From the NCBI GenBank assembly GCA_026419785.1, contig JAODTK010000345.1, positions 62,001 through 126,000 on the forward strand: 64,000 bases of DNA, read 5' to 3'. The notes beneath the pieces were generated by a model. It saw only the letters and a program-made list of their open reading frames with translations. It made no database searches and was not told the DNA's origin. This document shows positions 12,836 through 24,949 of the stretch, one piece after another. The stretch's first letter is position 1. Each line of letters starts with the position of its first letter. Source of the DNA: Sclerodactyla briareus. Lineage: Eukaryota; Echinodermata; Holothuroidea; Dendrochirotida; Sclerodactylidae. A program made the translations under genes and the position numbers.

Positions 12836-12895
12836 GGGGAGGGGTCTTAGGGTAGGGGTGTCCCCTCCCCTTTGGAAAATTTTGAACATTGAAAC
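12836..12895 (+). repeat. Short dispersed segment shared with 24785-24832
   Basis: Both places contain 'gtcttaggg..ggggtgtcc.ctccc' followed by 'tttggaaaattt'. The conserved part is about 55 bp. The parent element is unknown. Confidence 0.5.
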
Positions 12896-13960
12896 GTCCC
12901 CAGATGCAATCTGGTGCAATACTCTCAATAAAATTGGGCGTTCCAATTGGGCCTTTTCACCAATTTGGAACACCGAAAATTCTGCCCGAATCCTAAACAA
13001 TGCCCGTTTTTACTGTCACTCTTGAGCTGCAGTAGACCATGAACACACACTGCACGCGAAGCATGCAAAATTTGACACTTCAAAATGGGGCAATCGTCAA
13101 ATTTTCGGCCATTCACTTCAAATTTCAGACAATCTTTCCACTTTTGCATTAGGCTATCTCTACCCAGATTTTATCCCTTATTCCTGTGCCCAAAGTTTGG
13201 TAGTTTCCTGCCCGAATTTTCGATCTGAAAAAAAAAACTGTGGGGGTGGGGCTGTCCTCCATCTCTCGCCTTGTATTCTGGCTATGCCGCTCGCATGATT
13301 CCCCGCCTAAAACGGACTGTTTCATTGTTGAATTCTGGGAAATTCTTTTTATTGTTTCGCAAAAGGGCTTGAATTGTGTTGTTTTGACACCCCACTCGCT
13401 ACGGCCCTGTCATCCCGTTGAGGAGGGACGGAGGCGGAAACTCTCCATTTCGAAAATACACACTATTGTCAAGGCTACCCTGCGCGCCAGTATTGTCGTG
13501 CATGTTGATCACAACATTCACTTGCACACGGCTGTTCATGTATCTCAAAATCATCTGATGTATGGAAAAATGATCCTTTTGCCATAGTTTTTTGCTGTGA
13601 GACTTGGGACAAGCTCACGTCCCATCAGAAAACTTGCAAGAGTCTAACCCATGGGCGCGTCCCCAGTGAAAACCCTTGCTGTAGAAAGTAGGTACATAGG
13701 GGATATTCATAATGATACCCCTGCCTACCGTTCCTAGATTCCCCATCCCATAGCTATGACTGTCGCCGGAAGAGCAAATCTTCAACGGCAACATTTTTTG
13801 GCCCATAGTGAAAGTTTCTTTCCAGGCAAAAGTGTATTTGTGGAATTAAGAAAACGAAAAATGATTAATTTTCAATGGCTTTAAAATTCCCACAAATCAC
13901 AAGGTAGCCAGCAGTAGGCCTAAGCTGCACCACACTGAACTTGCTATGATTTTGTACAGG

Positions 13961-14987
13961 CAGTGGCATCGCCAAGGGGGGGCCGGGGGGGCACGTGCCC
14001 CCTCGGAAACCTTGTGCCCCCCGGTGTGCCCCCCCAAAGAGAGGTGTGATTTGAAAAAAAGATTCATGAGTATTATTTGACTACAGTTTGAAATAGATCT
14101 GGCAAATACACAACAAAAAATACCACAAGAGAGGCCGAATTGTGCCAAAGCCTACTTTATGGATAAGAATGAAAAATTTTCATGAGTGGCGCGCGTCTAG
14201 TGGTAGATTTGTCCCGTCGTTTCTCGTCATCTCCGAAGAAAGCTCACAAAAGAAAACTCACAAACAACAAAAGATAAACTCTATGGAACTTTTTACCTTA
14301 TTGCCCTAACTCATACATATATGTGAGGTGAAATACTGAAATTATACAACAACTTCTCGTGACTTGAAAACTGCAGCCACCTCATTTTGATTAATTAAAC
14401 CCTTTGGACTCCGTCCGTGTCCGCCTCCCTCGCGACCACGCCGATTTGGAACTGCAGTACGTAGCTTAGGCTATAAAACGCAACGATTTTGACGCATGTT
14501 TTATCCGGAACGGCTACTGAAGTTATATATGGTTGAGGACAAGTAGGCTAAGAAGCTAACGTCCAAATTTATGGTGAGATCATGTTTTTCCAATGGCCGG
14601 GAAAACCCAGAAAAAATTGGTGCTTCGCGAAAACTGGTGGCCAGTAGTGATTTCCTTTGAACACAAATCCCACCACATTATGGCCAAAAAGCGGGCAGCG
14701 AATTAAGACCGAGGTCTGACAAATGTTGAAATTTCCACCGCTTACAGAATTTGTGGTCACAAAATGCCCACGACCTCTTGAAGACACTGGCCCACCCGTA
14801 CAGAAGCCATAACACGCTCCGGGCAGAGGTCATTACGGCCATTCTGGGGGGCTTGCGCAATCAAAAATTTCTTCTACACTCCGTGCCAACCTATATGATG
14901 CAGCTCCACTTAGATAGTATCTTGTGCGCCCCCCACAAAATGTCTGTCGCCCCCCCAGTTGAAAAGTCTGGGGACGCATTGCATACA
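13961..14987. mobile_element. Probable non-autonomous hAT-type element
   Basis: The left end reads CAGTGGCATCGCCAAGGGGG. The right end, read in reverse, starts CAATGCGTCCCCAGAC and is also followed by runs of G (the plus strand has '(g)cgccccccac' and 'gtcgcccccc'). Flanks read TGTACAGG and CATACAGG, a 6/8 match to an 8-bp target duplication. There is no ORF of note. The C-rich ends belong to the widespread 'CAGTGGCGTAGCCAGG' type. Confidence 0.5.
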
Positions 14988-15539
14988 GGGCCACACTAAG
15001 TCACTTTGCTGAAGGACACCTTGCAAAATAACCTGATTCACAATCTTTTTTGTGAAATGTGTTTGTATATTCAACCATCTACATGCCTGTTTCATTATTT
15101 GATGATTTTCAAATGTTTAAGATCAGATGTAACGTTATTTTACAGTGATGTGGTCCATTCTACATGTGTTAACATAGGATGTGTACTGCACCAGTTCTGC
15201 AAAATCATGATCATGTCAATCGGGACTAGTGTTGTCTTTCATGTATTGCAGAAATATCGGGGCCACGTCAGATGCCTGCGCGAATCGCTCGTGTACATGA
15301 TGTTGTCGGAATTGGACTTCAGGTGGGGACAAGAAATATTCCACAGTAGCTGATAACCCTGATTACGAAGGTCAGTACTCGACTGAATTATGGGAGAAAA
15401 TGGAAAGGATCTGGAAAACATGTAACTGTCGCATAAAATTACCCTTAAACGACCTCAGATAACATTACATGTAAATTTTGTGAACATGCTAGAAGAAGGC
15501 AATTTTCGAGGAGAACCGTAGAATGCGATTGAGAACAAT

Positions 15540-16110
15540 CCAATCCCCTTCATAGCAGAAATGCATTTGACCCAACTTTCACAAGGTCAACTTTGTCCCA
15601 GGGGTCAATGAAGGTTGTTTCCAAGTTTGGTCACATCCATCAAAGCATGACCATTTAGGGGCCTATAATTACTTCGCACCAGATGTTACTGTGTTAACCG
15701 TCTTAATGGCATTATATGACATTCTCATCCCAAAATCTGTGTACAAGCTGAAAAAAGCACTTCCAAAGGAAACATTATGACAGTTTCAAGAAAATCTAAG
15801 CTTTTGTGGGATGTTAATACATTTGTATTTTTGTACAACATGGCCTATTGTGTCCATTTCATGACCTTTGACCTTGGACCTTCAAAGGTCAGAAAGGTTC
15901 CAAAGGGTCAATGCTCACCATGTCCAAAGTTTGGTCAACATCAATCAAAGATTGATCAATGTGGCAGCCAAAAAGCCAATTGTTGCAGCAAAAAATCAAT
16001 TGTTTGTGGACACAAGGAAGCAGTAGATAGATAAATAGATCGATCGAGAGAAGACTGGCGGATCACAATAGCTCAACCAGCATAGCTGGTTTGAGCTAAA
16101 ATATTATGGT
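15540..16110 (+). repeat. Dispersed 'GGTCAAAGTTTGGTCA' repeat with terminal hairpin
   Basis: Two related blocks (about 15590-15680 and 15850-15960) carry 'ccaagtttggtca', 'atcaaagcatgacc' and 'gaccttggaccttcaaaggtca'. The region ends in a stem-loop at 16070-16097 (TAGCTCAA-CCAG / CTGG-TTTGAGCTA). Such tails occur on dispersed repeats of marine invertebrates. It has no coding capacity. Confidence 0.5.
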
Positions 16111-16754
16111 ATCAGATTTTTTTATAGTCCGTTTCAGAAGCCTTCATGTTTTAGGATTTGATCGGATATTCATGATCGCGCAAGTAGTCTGTATGATTCG
16201 TACAATCAAGTATTTTTCCACTCTTCCACACAGCCTGTCATAAAATGATTTTTTTTTTTTTACTGGGGATTTGAAGGCACCTCATATGCACAGACTCAGT
16301 TCAAGTCCTCTAACTTTAAGGCCTAACATGCTGGCCAGCCACTATGATCTCTCTAAGACCCTTGACTGTAGACTACCATAATCTTGTACTGTGTTAGAAT
16401 ATCAACACTTAATATAACACACAAAAGTGATGATGTTTATTAAGAGATAATGAATCCGTCATCACTTTTTTTATTACCGCCAACCCTCCTGAGAAGAAAA
16501 AAAAACATTACAAAATTTAGGTTAGGATTCCTAGCGTCAAATTTGAAACCTGAAAGCACCAATTTCCAACGGAAATTTCTGACTAAGTAGCAGATGCATT
16601 GATCAATCTAAAACGCAACCCATTATTTCATACCAATTCTGACCAGCCATCCTGACCCAATTCATATTTAGGCCTCACTAAATCTACCACAAATTTCAAC
16701 CTGGCTTCATACGCTATTTCTTCTACCTTGGTTCCATACCTTTACGATAATTCA

Positions 16755-17750
16755 GTCAGGTACAGATGTGGACAAACTGCCTAAAGTCAGTGCAGACCTG
16801 TATACTGCATCTAATGTTAGGTTGCAGACCTGGATACTGCAACAAATTGTCAGGTACAGATGTGGATACTGCCTAAATGTCATGTGCAGACCTGGATACT
16901 GCTATAATTTCAGGTGCGGACCTGACAATGCATATAATTCAGGTACATACCTTGATACTGCATATAATTTCAGATGCAGGCCTGCTATCGCTATGGCAAT
17001 TATGGACGGACTGCATATGTCAGGTGTAGACCTGAATACTGCCTTAAATGTCAGGTGCTACCTGATACGCAATAATGTCAGGTGCTACCTGGATACTGCA
17101 TATAATGTCATGGCATACCTGGATACTTCACTATAATATCATGTTCAACCTTGATACTGCCGCAAATGTCGGTGCAGACCTGGATCTGCCATATGTCAAG
17201 GTGCAGCACGCTGGAACTGCATTTAATGTCAGTTGCAGACCGGGATCTGCATAGTGTTAGGTGCCGACCTGATACTGCATAATCATGTCAGGTACAACCT
17301 GGCTATTGCATATGCGACACAGACCTGGACTGCATATATCAGGTTGACCTGGATACTGACTTAATTCAGGTGGCAACCTGGATACTGCATAGTCAGGTGC
17401 ATACTGGATACTGCAAACTAGGGTCACATACCTTGATACTGCATATAATGTCAGGTACAGACCTGGATCCTGCATATACTGTCAGTGAGACCGGGATACT
17501 GCATAATTCAGGTGCATACCTGAAAACTGCATATTTAGGTACAGACCGGGATCCTGCATATAATTGTCAGGTGCGAGCACCTGGATACTGCCTGCAATGT
17601 CAGGTGCAGACCTGGATACTGCTTCCATATCATGGCATGTACAGACCTGGATACTGCTCTAATGTTAATCAGACCTTGAAAACTACACTCAATGCCAGGT
17701 GCAAACCTGGACTGCAACATTCAACCAGAGCTGTGTGGACCTTTAACTAG
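16755..17750 (+). repeat. 31-bp minisatellite, about 30 diverged units
   Basis: The unit is approximately CAGGTGCAGACCTGG + ATACTGCATATAATGT. Units differ by many substitutions and small indels. Since 31 is not a multiple of 3, the open frames through it are accidental. It lies just below the integrin exon at 17890-17989, about 140 bp from the donor site. Confidence 0.85.
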
Positions 17751-17889
17751 ACATTGGATGAGGCAATGTTCCTATGACCTGATCACAGTTTTAGTAATGG
17801 GAGTCAGGAATACACAGACTGTTCAATAACTTGATTGTCTACACTTAAGCAGTAAGGGGGGCCTTGCCTACATAAGGGGCACGACTTAC

Positions 17890-17989
17890 CGACATAATCA
17901 GCAGTGTAGTTTCCCCTCATTTGTCCAAACGTTCCTTCTCAGGTATACTCTCATGTTGATGCGTTGTTCATTTCTGGAAACCACCGTCC
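17890..17989 (-). CDS. Integrin alpha, beta-propeller exon B
   Basis: This 100-bp exon has a strong acceptor (CTCTCGTTGCAG) and a GTAAGT donor on the minus strand. It begins TVVSRNEQRI, continuing the GAYNWTG of integrins from the exon at 20734-20855 (collagen-binding integrins have ...YDWNGTVV here). It ends RGNYTADYV-G, the site where integrins have ...YDDSYLGYSV. The two ends lie in different frames, so one single-base insertion or two-base loss sits between about 17910 and 17950. Phase-1 borders match both neighbouring exons. The frameshift may be an assembly error. Confidence 0.75.
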
Positions 17990-18083
17990 CTGCAACGAGA
18001 GATGAAGTTTGTCCTTACAAAATTTCCAAGTGTATCCACAGGAATGTGAATGAGAATCAACGGTGTGGTGAACATCGTTAGAT

Positions 18084-18335
18084 CAGTGGTCCCAATCAGG
18101 GGGTATTCCCCAGGGGAACATTCTAAGATCCAGGAGAGAAAAAAGTGTATACGAAGGGTAATCATTTTTTGCAGGATTTTTCGAGTGTGATCTTATCGTT
18201 TACAAACACTTACATATCGAGTAAACAGTTCGCATCTCCCTATCAACCTTTAATATAATGTATTTATAAGGGGACCGCCTCTCGAGCAAAAGGCTACTGG
18301 GGAAAATTGGGGAGAAAAAGGGTTGGGATCCACTG
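18084..18335. mobile_element. hAT MITE with 8-bp target duplication
   Basis: The ends are CAGTGGTCCCAATC and GGTTGGGATCCACTG. The flanks are CGTTAGAT and TGTTAGAT (7/8 identical). At 252 bp with no ORF, it is non-autonomous. It lies 95 bp upstream of integrin exon B, inside the inferred intron. Confidence 0.85.
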
Positions 18336-18710
18336 TGTTAGATGATGATGCTCTAAAAAGACATAATCAACCACTCTAAGAAAAGCCTTTTTAATGATGT
18401 GAGAGAGACCCCGGTTTATCCCAAAAATTGCTGCACAGTTACGCTAACCAAAGATGGCAGTCAATGTTAGCAGTGCTCAAGTAGTCACAAACCCTGATCC
18501 CCCCTCCTCTCCCTTCCAAAAAGGGAAGAAAAAACCTCTATTAAATCAAAACAGGATTAAGTGAATACAGGCAAGTAACACTTGAAATACACTAGTCTGT
18601 GAACTTGGTACTCAAGTGTGCATTCCAATCAGCTCCTGTTGCACAGTTTCCCAAGTAGGGCGAAACAATATTAACACAGTTGCTTCATTACTCACAGTTG
18701 TTAATATGTA

Positions 18711-19990
18711 CCAGGCAGCACAACACCTTCCCCCTGCCTCCCCCACCACACCAACAAACATCCCCCACGCAGCAGTCAAGGAGTCCCAAAATAATCTTTA
18801 GAAACCTCCATTTTTCGCCAGTCCCCAGGCAAGAAGAAGCGGAAAAAGATGTTACAGTATTTTTGAAGATGTAATCAACCTAATCAAAATTGGTTTGGGT
18901 AAGAGAGGGTTTGAGTGTGTTTTGGTGGGCAGATTATAACAGCAACAATTGTCACAGGAGCTTTGGTTTAATCGTTCCTCAGTGCTTTATTAGAACAGAA
19001 GCTATTAATGATGGGATCAATCAAATCATTGAACATCAACACAATCAGATTCAGGAAATGTTAACGGAACCATACCTACTGGTTGGGCGAAATCTACAAA
19101 GTTGGAAAATTTTGATTATAAAGTATTGGCAATATTAGGCTAGTTTCAAGTGATTGCGTATAACAGCAGTAGTGAATTGTCACAAGAGCTATTGTTTACT
19201 CGTCCCTCAGTGCTTATTCTAACAGAAGCTATTATAAGATGGAATTGCAATTCATGAACATCAAACACACAGATCATAAAATGTTAATGACCATATACCT
19301 ATGAGTTTGGCGAATTCTCTTGACCAAGGTTGGAAATTGGAAATATTATGCAAATTAGGCACATACATTACCTCTACGGACTCCAGCTGTACCTTCAAAA
19401 TGATCTGGATCAAGGTGGATCACATCCACCAAGTTTTGTGGAAATCCAACAACTTTCAAAAACAATGCCTAAAACATGCAAATTAGACACAATAATTGAC
19501 CTCCAGTGATCCCTCCAGTTCCCCCGGAATTCACTTTTTAAATTTCTCGGGAACATCGGTAGACCACATCCACAAGTTTCGTGAAAATCCGACTAACTTG
19601 GGAGGAAAATTGCATAAAATATGCAAATTAGAACACTAAAGCATATTCAGACTGAAAAATTAATCAGTTAATTTCTACCTGCATCCAGGTTCCTACATGC
19701 CAAAACACGCACTGTAGCACATACGGTCTTGCATTAATCTTGCTAACGAGCTTCAAACAATAAATTACAATAAAATAAGCTAATTACCCAAATAATTAAT
19801 GACTCTGCTGCCCTCTAAAATCATAATCAGATCGTGTACACCCATCCCCGTTGCTACACACAAAAAATTTGGTCATATTCGGTCTCACGGTTTGTGAGAA
19901 TCCTGCACGAGAAAGTGTCGAACACACACACACACACACGCCATAGAGACCACTAAGTGCTCCTTCCTGAATTTCATTCAGGCGAGACAC
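18711..19990 (+). repeat. 1.2-kb dispersed repeat, copy 2
   Basis: It is collinear with 2940-4130 from 'ccaggcagca' to the hairpin TTCCTGAATTTCATTCAGG + CGAGACA. It has the same internal duplication, so the duplication predates both copies. A (CA)10 tract at 19921-19940 replaces the A-rich tract of copy 1. It differs by many small indels. Confidence 0.75.
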
Positions 19991-19994
19991 AAAA

Positions 19995-20440
19995 AAACAT
20001 CTCCACTGAGTTCGTCAAAATCCAACCAACTTATAAACCAACCAACGCATAACTTTGCAAATTATACTACCCAATTAGCATATATCATGCCAAATTAATT
20101 CAGTTTGTGTACACTTCATAAGTTGTTATATACTCTGAACGGCATTCACAGTGCATCTACCGATCAAGAAGATATCTTACAAGCGCTTCCGGGCCAATTT
20201 TCATTAAAATGCAAAAATTTATGCAAATGAGTATGAATTTTCGGGACAAAAAGTGGCTGCACATCGACAACTCTTCACCGCACACCTCCACAAAAATGTT
20301 TCAGCATGGACGGCTTCACAGTTGTGAGATATTCCAACCGCAACACATACGGGGACAGACAGACAGACAGACAGACAGAGACAGACACACAACAAGGCGA
20401 CCACTATGTCTCTCCTGAACAAAGCTTCAGGCGAGACAAT
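19995..20440 (+). repeat. Related repeat, sub-family 2, copy 1
   Basis: It matches 52935-53372: 'catctccac.gagtt.cgtcaaaatccaac', 'attagcatatatca', 'gttatatactc.gaacggcat', then an (ACAG)n tract, then a terminal hairpin CTCCTGAACAAAGCTTCAGGCGAGAC. The shared hairpin end links it to the 1.2-kb family immediately upstream; the two may be adjacent parts of one longer element. Confidence 0.65.
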
Positions 20441-20537
20441 TAACTCTTGTCGTGGGAACAGTCTGCACACACATGCCTGCTCTGTTCCCCCTGGAGGTTG
20501 AAGGGGAATACTCACACTTCCCATTTTTCCAGATTCG

Positions 20538-20640
20538 GCTCCAGTGGAGAATGGTGCGGAGCATGGCTAGAATGACGGTCACGCCAATCAATGCTAGAGC
20601 GACTTCTGGCAATGCTCGCTGGGCATCTCCACAGGTGATC
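20538..20640. other. Candidate exon, strand uncertain
   Basis: The plus strand has a good acceptor (CATTTTTCCAG) and donor (CACAG/GTGATC) around an open frame. The minus strand is also open, reading a hydrophobic segment (ALPEVALALIGVTVILAMLR, possibly membrane-spanning) before a GTGAGT donor. It lies inside the inferred integrin intron between exons A and B, so if real it is not part of that chain in the expected order. No family was recognised. Confidence 0.2.
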
Positions 20641-20733
20641 TTTTCCCCCTTGTGTGACATAAGGGTTACTAGCACTCAAGCTGATAGTCTATATAACAGG
20701 AGCGTAAGAACTAAGAACTTTTATGGAACAAAC

Positions 20734-20855
20734 CTGTCCCATTGTAGGCTCTGGGGCACCATAGAGGGTGGTGGCGCCATTTGTGGTGGTTGCAGCGCTG
20801 ATACCAGCTTACACAGGACAGCACCCTAACGTCTCCACGCCACTGGTCATTTTAA
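20734..20855 (-). CDS. Integrin alpha, beta-propeller exon A
   Basis: This 122-bp exon has a strong pyrimidine-rich acceptor (CTTCTACCCACAG) and a GTTTGT donor on the minus strand. The product carries ETLGCCPV, then AGISAATTTNGATTLYGAP, then AYNGTG. In integrin alpha chains the matching stretch is G.CQQGV(A/S)AAF......LL.GAPG.YNW.G. A one-base loss after GCCCCA is needed to keep GAP and AYN in frame. One TAA lies where integrins have Q/A before the G(I/V) strand. The final single base plus the GG of the next exon restores the Gly before TVVS, so splicing phase agrees. Upstream exons (signal peptide, first propeller blades) were not identified. Confidence 0.7.
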
Positions 20856-20859
20856 CTGT

Positions 20860-23800
20860 GGGTAGAAGGTATTTGAATAGAAGTAGGAAAAGGTATGCTC
20901 CAGGAAATTCAGATTTGGAGGGTTCCAAGTATCCAGCTAATGCAGCTTGCATATTATTGCAAGAGTCGACCCTCGTCACCATCTACCAGTTCTCGACATT
21001 ACTTCACTGATCCCGTGTGGACATCAGGATTGTGTGGAATTATAATACACACTCAAATCCACAAAATTGCTTTAAGGAGTCATCGCTAACCCACTTACAA
21101 GAGCACATCAATATCGCTTCTAAAATGCAAAAGCTTCATTGACAATGCTCTTTCCTCCTCGCCCCTCCCCCCTCCCTCCAGAGAACATGTGGCAATCAAG
21201 CTTCCCCTGCCATGCTGCTCCATGCTGTGGAACGAGCATTGCCATGTTTCTTCGGGACTCTCAAACGGTAGTAACGGTAAGGTTCATCAGTGGGAGACTT
21301 CATGTTTTTCAGATGAATGGTTAGTTCCATGCAGCCTTCAACTTCCCTTTCCAGCCACGAAAGCTACCAATACTGTAGTAATTATTGTATTGAATGATAT
21401 TTGGAAAAAATACAATTGAATAAAAATCTGTTGAAACGGATAGATTTGGTCAAAAATTCAATAATTTCGTGGAATGGAATAGGGCCCTGTAGCAAAACTA
21501 ATATATTGTTAAAGTGGCCGGTTCTGGAAGATTCGTTAAATGTCACCATTTTCAGAATAGAAATGATTTTGAGTGTAGTAATATTGACTGAAGTTTTCGT
21601 GCAAGATGATGTTATCGAACGAGGCCATTCATTTTTCAATATCATGATGCTTATTTTCTTGAATATTCAAAGGCTGAATGGGAGCTTTATGTAGTGCGTC
21701 GTTTTTCGCAAGAAATCTCTGGATATTGCGCTTTATAGGCATCGGTGAAATAGTATTATTATTCGCTAGTAGGTATGTTATTGGAACCATATCATGGTTC
21801 GATTATTGTCGTAATTTTATTGCCCATCGTTGTTTATTGTTATGCCTTTTGATGTGACATCCAGTATAAATCACAGTTACACTGAAAATGGCCAGGACCT
21901 TCTTCAACGATCACATGGGTATTTATACTTCTCTGCCTTAAATGGCGCCTGACTGCAGGTCTTCTAGGAAACCAATGGCTGGAACCAGCTTTACCACCAG
22001 GGGCGAAGCCACTAGGGGGGTCTGGGGGTCATGGACCCCCCCCCCAAATTTTGGGGAGCCTCATAAATAATGATTTTTTCACACACAAAAGGTTTCCCAT
22101 AACTGCTTCGGACCCCAAATTGTTCTTACCCTCCAATTTTCAGACAGGGGCTGCGCCCTAAAGCTACCACATAATAAACAGGTTCTTCAGAGCTGGTCAG
22201 AACAGCGGTAAAAATCTACGTAAGTTAGGATAACATTGTAGGAATACACCAAAGAATGGAAAGGTCAGAACAAGTATAAGATTTGGCTATGACACATTCA
22301 CTGGACAACCGGCAATGTGCAAGGTTCCATTTCTTTTCATCGCAACCCCGATGGGGTCGTTTGAGGTCTTCTGGTGGGGGGGGGGGGGGTGTTAGGGGGG
22401 TGTTAGAGCACAAATGGGGCAGGAATCCAAATAGGGATCAGTCCAGGGGTTACTTTTCACAAGAAAGAGCCCCTGATTGTGGAATTTGGCATGGGACGAG
22501 GGTTATTTTAGGAGGACCGGGGCTCGTTCACGTCTCAAACTTCTGCATTGCAGGAGGACCAGTACTACATAAAACCCCAGAGGCTATAAAACATAGCTCA
22601 CATGCATACTACATACACTGAAGTGTCAGCTGTCTGCCAAAAAAACATTGAAATTATGCTGCGGCATTCAAATGTGACCAAGTGGAGACCCCAGGGCTAT
22701 TTTCCCTACAAAAAATAACCCCTGGTGTATACAATTTTGTTAGGACCTGAGGCTATTGATGTATTTAGGGGGCGAATTGGGGGTGGCAGGGGGGCATTTC
22801 TTAGTCTGAAGTACAGGGGTGGGGAAGGGGTCATGACCCAGCCAAGAGGCTCGGGGGTTAATGACTGCCGAAAAGAGGGTTGAACTGCACTGCAATGACC
22901 CTTGAGTATTGAGGTCTACACTCGTTTCTTAGGTTTAATCTATCACTACATGCCTCCCTTCAATTCCACAATTTGTGAGACACAAAATAGCGGGATCTCG
23001 CTCACTCTTCTCTGAACACGATACCCAGGGCACACATGCACAAAATTTCATGGGGGTGTGAACTTTTTGGAGCTCAACTTTGTATTATGATTTTCATATA
23101 ACGGGAGCCATTCTTGGGGTCAAACAGGAGCATCCTCCTGACCAGGGGAGAAGAGGGAGGTTGAACGCCATATCTGCCAAGGACAGACTTTTGGTGTGCT
23201 CAGAAAGTGAAACATGTTGGTTTGCACACAGGCCCGAGAGAGGATCATAGCCTTCCGCCCCCCCTCCCCCGCACCCCCCATCCCCCCCACAGGGCCCACA
23301 CATCCTGTTATTTAGTACCCTGGATAATACCTAGCAATAATATGGACAGCGGGACTTAGTGAGCACGAGAAAGTAATATGGATCTGAGAATATGAGAACT
23401 TCAGCAAATAGATGGGTGTGGCAGGTAGGTGTTCTTCTTTTTCCTCCCAGTGTTTTTATAGGGTTAAACAGGATTCTTCCAATACAGTAATAGATAGTTC
23501 ATCATTGACATTACCATAAATATTAGAATACGTCTTCAGTCATGCCACTCCCTCCACCAGTCAATATAACCAAATGTGTAAAAAAGCCTAATAGGGAAGT
23601 ACTGTTTTCGGGGGAAAATGAGAAAACTGCTGATTGCAAGACATGGAAACATGCAACAGCTATATGAGAAAGTCCATACATGCTTTATCATCAACAACTC
23701 GAAACAAACAACAGTGCAATTTCTGTGAAAGCGAGCATCGATAGGCAGAAGAACAGGAACGTCCCGTCTCATGTTTATTTCTACTGTTCTGAGGTGAATA

Positions 23801-24110
23801 AATAAGTGCAAAATGACAGAGTATTTACATTACGCCCTCAATCATCTTCGGGAACTCAAACCCAACCAACATGGGATACCAATGAACATCAGACAACTGG
23901 ATGGAACGTATGTTGAAGGGAAGCTTAGTAGCCCTCAAATCAGTTTTCTAAAAAGAAGGCCTTCAAGTGAGGAACATACTTCTGCGAAATCAGTTTTTCT
24001 GGTTTGTGAATTCTGTGAGCTTACGATACTTACCCCACTTAACCCATATTGTAATTTGCACCTCACGCCATTGAACATTGGCAATCTGTTACAGAAGCCC
24101 AGACTGGCAA
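20860..24110. other. Non-coding with scattered transposon ends
   Basis: No exon was recognised. At about 21999 a CAGGGGCGAAGCCACTAGGG end of the hAT-like 'CAGGGGCG' type occurs without a visible partner. G-runs lie at 22374-22390 and C-runs at 23260-23287. A plus-strand ORF at 23813-24253 has no recognisable motif. Confidence 0.45.
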
Positions 24111-24119
24111 ACCCTCATA

Positions 24120-24400
24120 TTCCCCCACCCCCCCCCGGAAGGGAAGGACGGAGGGAAGAGGAGAACTCCAGGGGAAGGGAGGGGAAGGGAGGGGAAGGGG
24201 GGCTCGGCAGGGAAAGAACCCAGGCAGAACAGTCCAGCCCTACGAACCTATAGATACAATGGAGCGCAAAACACAGGGGTGTTAGGCTATGGGGGAAGTT
24301 CAGTTACCACCTATTGTGCTAGGAAAGCTTTAGGATGAATACAGACTTATGACAAAACGGGAGCGAGCGGGAGAAAATCGGCTAAAACCAATCCAAAATA
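24120..24400 (+). repeat. Left diverged direct repeat of the GC-rich block
   Basis: G/A-rich start (ggaagggaagg...), then 'cagggaaag.aaccc.ggca', 'gtccagcc', 'gttaggct', and 'acttatgacaaaacgggagcgag'. The same word order appears at 28590-28860. By eye the two are roughly 60-65% alike. They could be terminal repeats of one element or two independent copies. Confidence 0.45.
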
Positions 24401-24949
24401 CGCAAACTGCTAAGGATAAACTTATCTTGATGTTATTTTAATTGAATTTTCGGAAGAACACTGATTCCGGCAAGATTTGCACGACGATTGAAAGCAGATA
24501 GGTGATTTTGGCAATGAAAATCAATGAAATTTTCAGGATTTTGGAGTGTTGGGTCGCCTACGTACAATAAGGGGAAGTTGACAATGAAAATACGATGTTA
24601 CCTATTCTGCAAACTGGAGCATCTACCTGTACAGGGGGCACCATTGGTTTCAGACATGGCTCATATCGCAGAGCACTTAGTGACGATGCACCAGCCCTTT
24701 CACAGGGGCCGTCACATGATCTGCAAGTAGCAGGCATACGGCAGGAGTTGGAGGGGACTTTGTTCAGGACGCGGCCGTGTAGTGGGTCTTAGGGGAGGGG
24801 GTGTCCACTCCCTTTTGGAAAATTTGAGCTCATGGAGGGTGGACTAGATGCAAAGAGGTGCATAAGTGGAGTAACTTGCTTCAATCATCTTTCTCGTCTT
24901 TCTTCAAGAATGATTTCAACTACATGATAGAAACAGTCAGTCTTCGTAG

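Noticed and set aside
20538-20640. Integrin transmembrane segment
   Set aside because: The hydrophobic stretch lies between propeller exons A and B, the wrong place, and no GFFKR follows.
24610-24720. Spliced exon on either strand near 24.6-24.7 kb
   Set aside because: Splice-like sites and open frames exist on both strands at once, and the peptides match no integrin or kinase segment.
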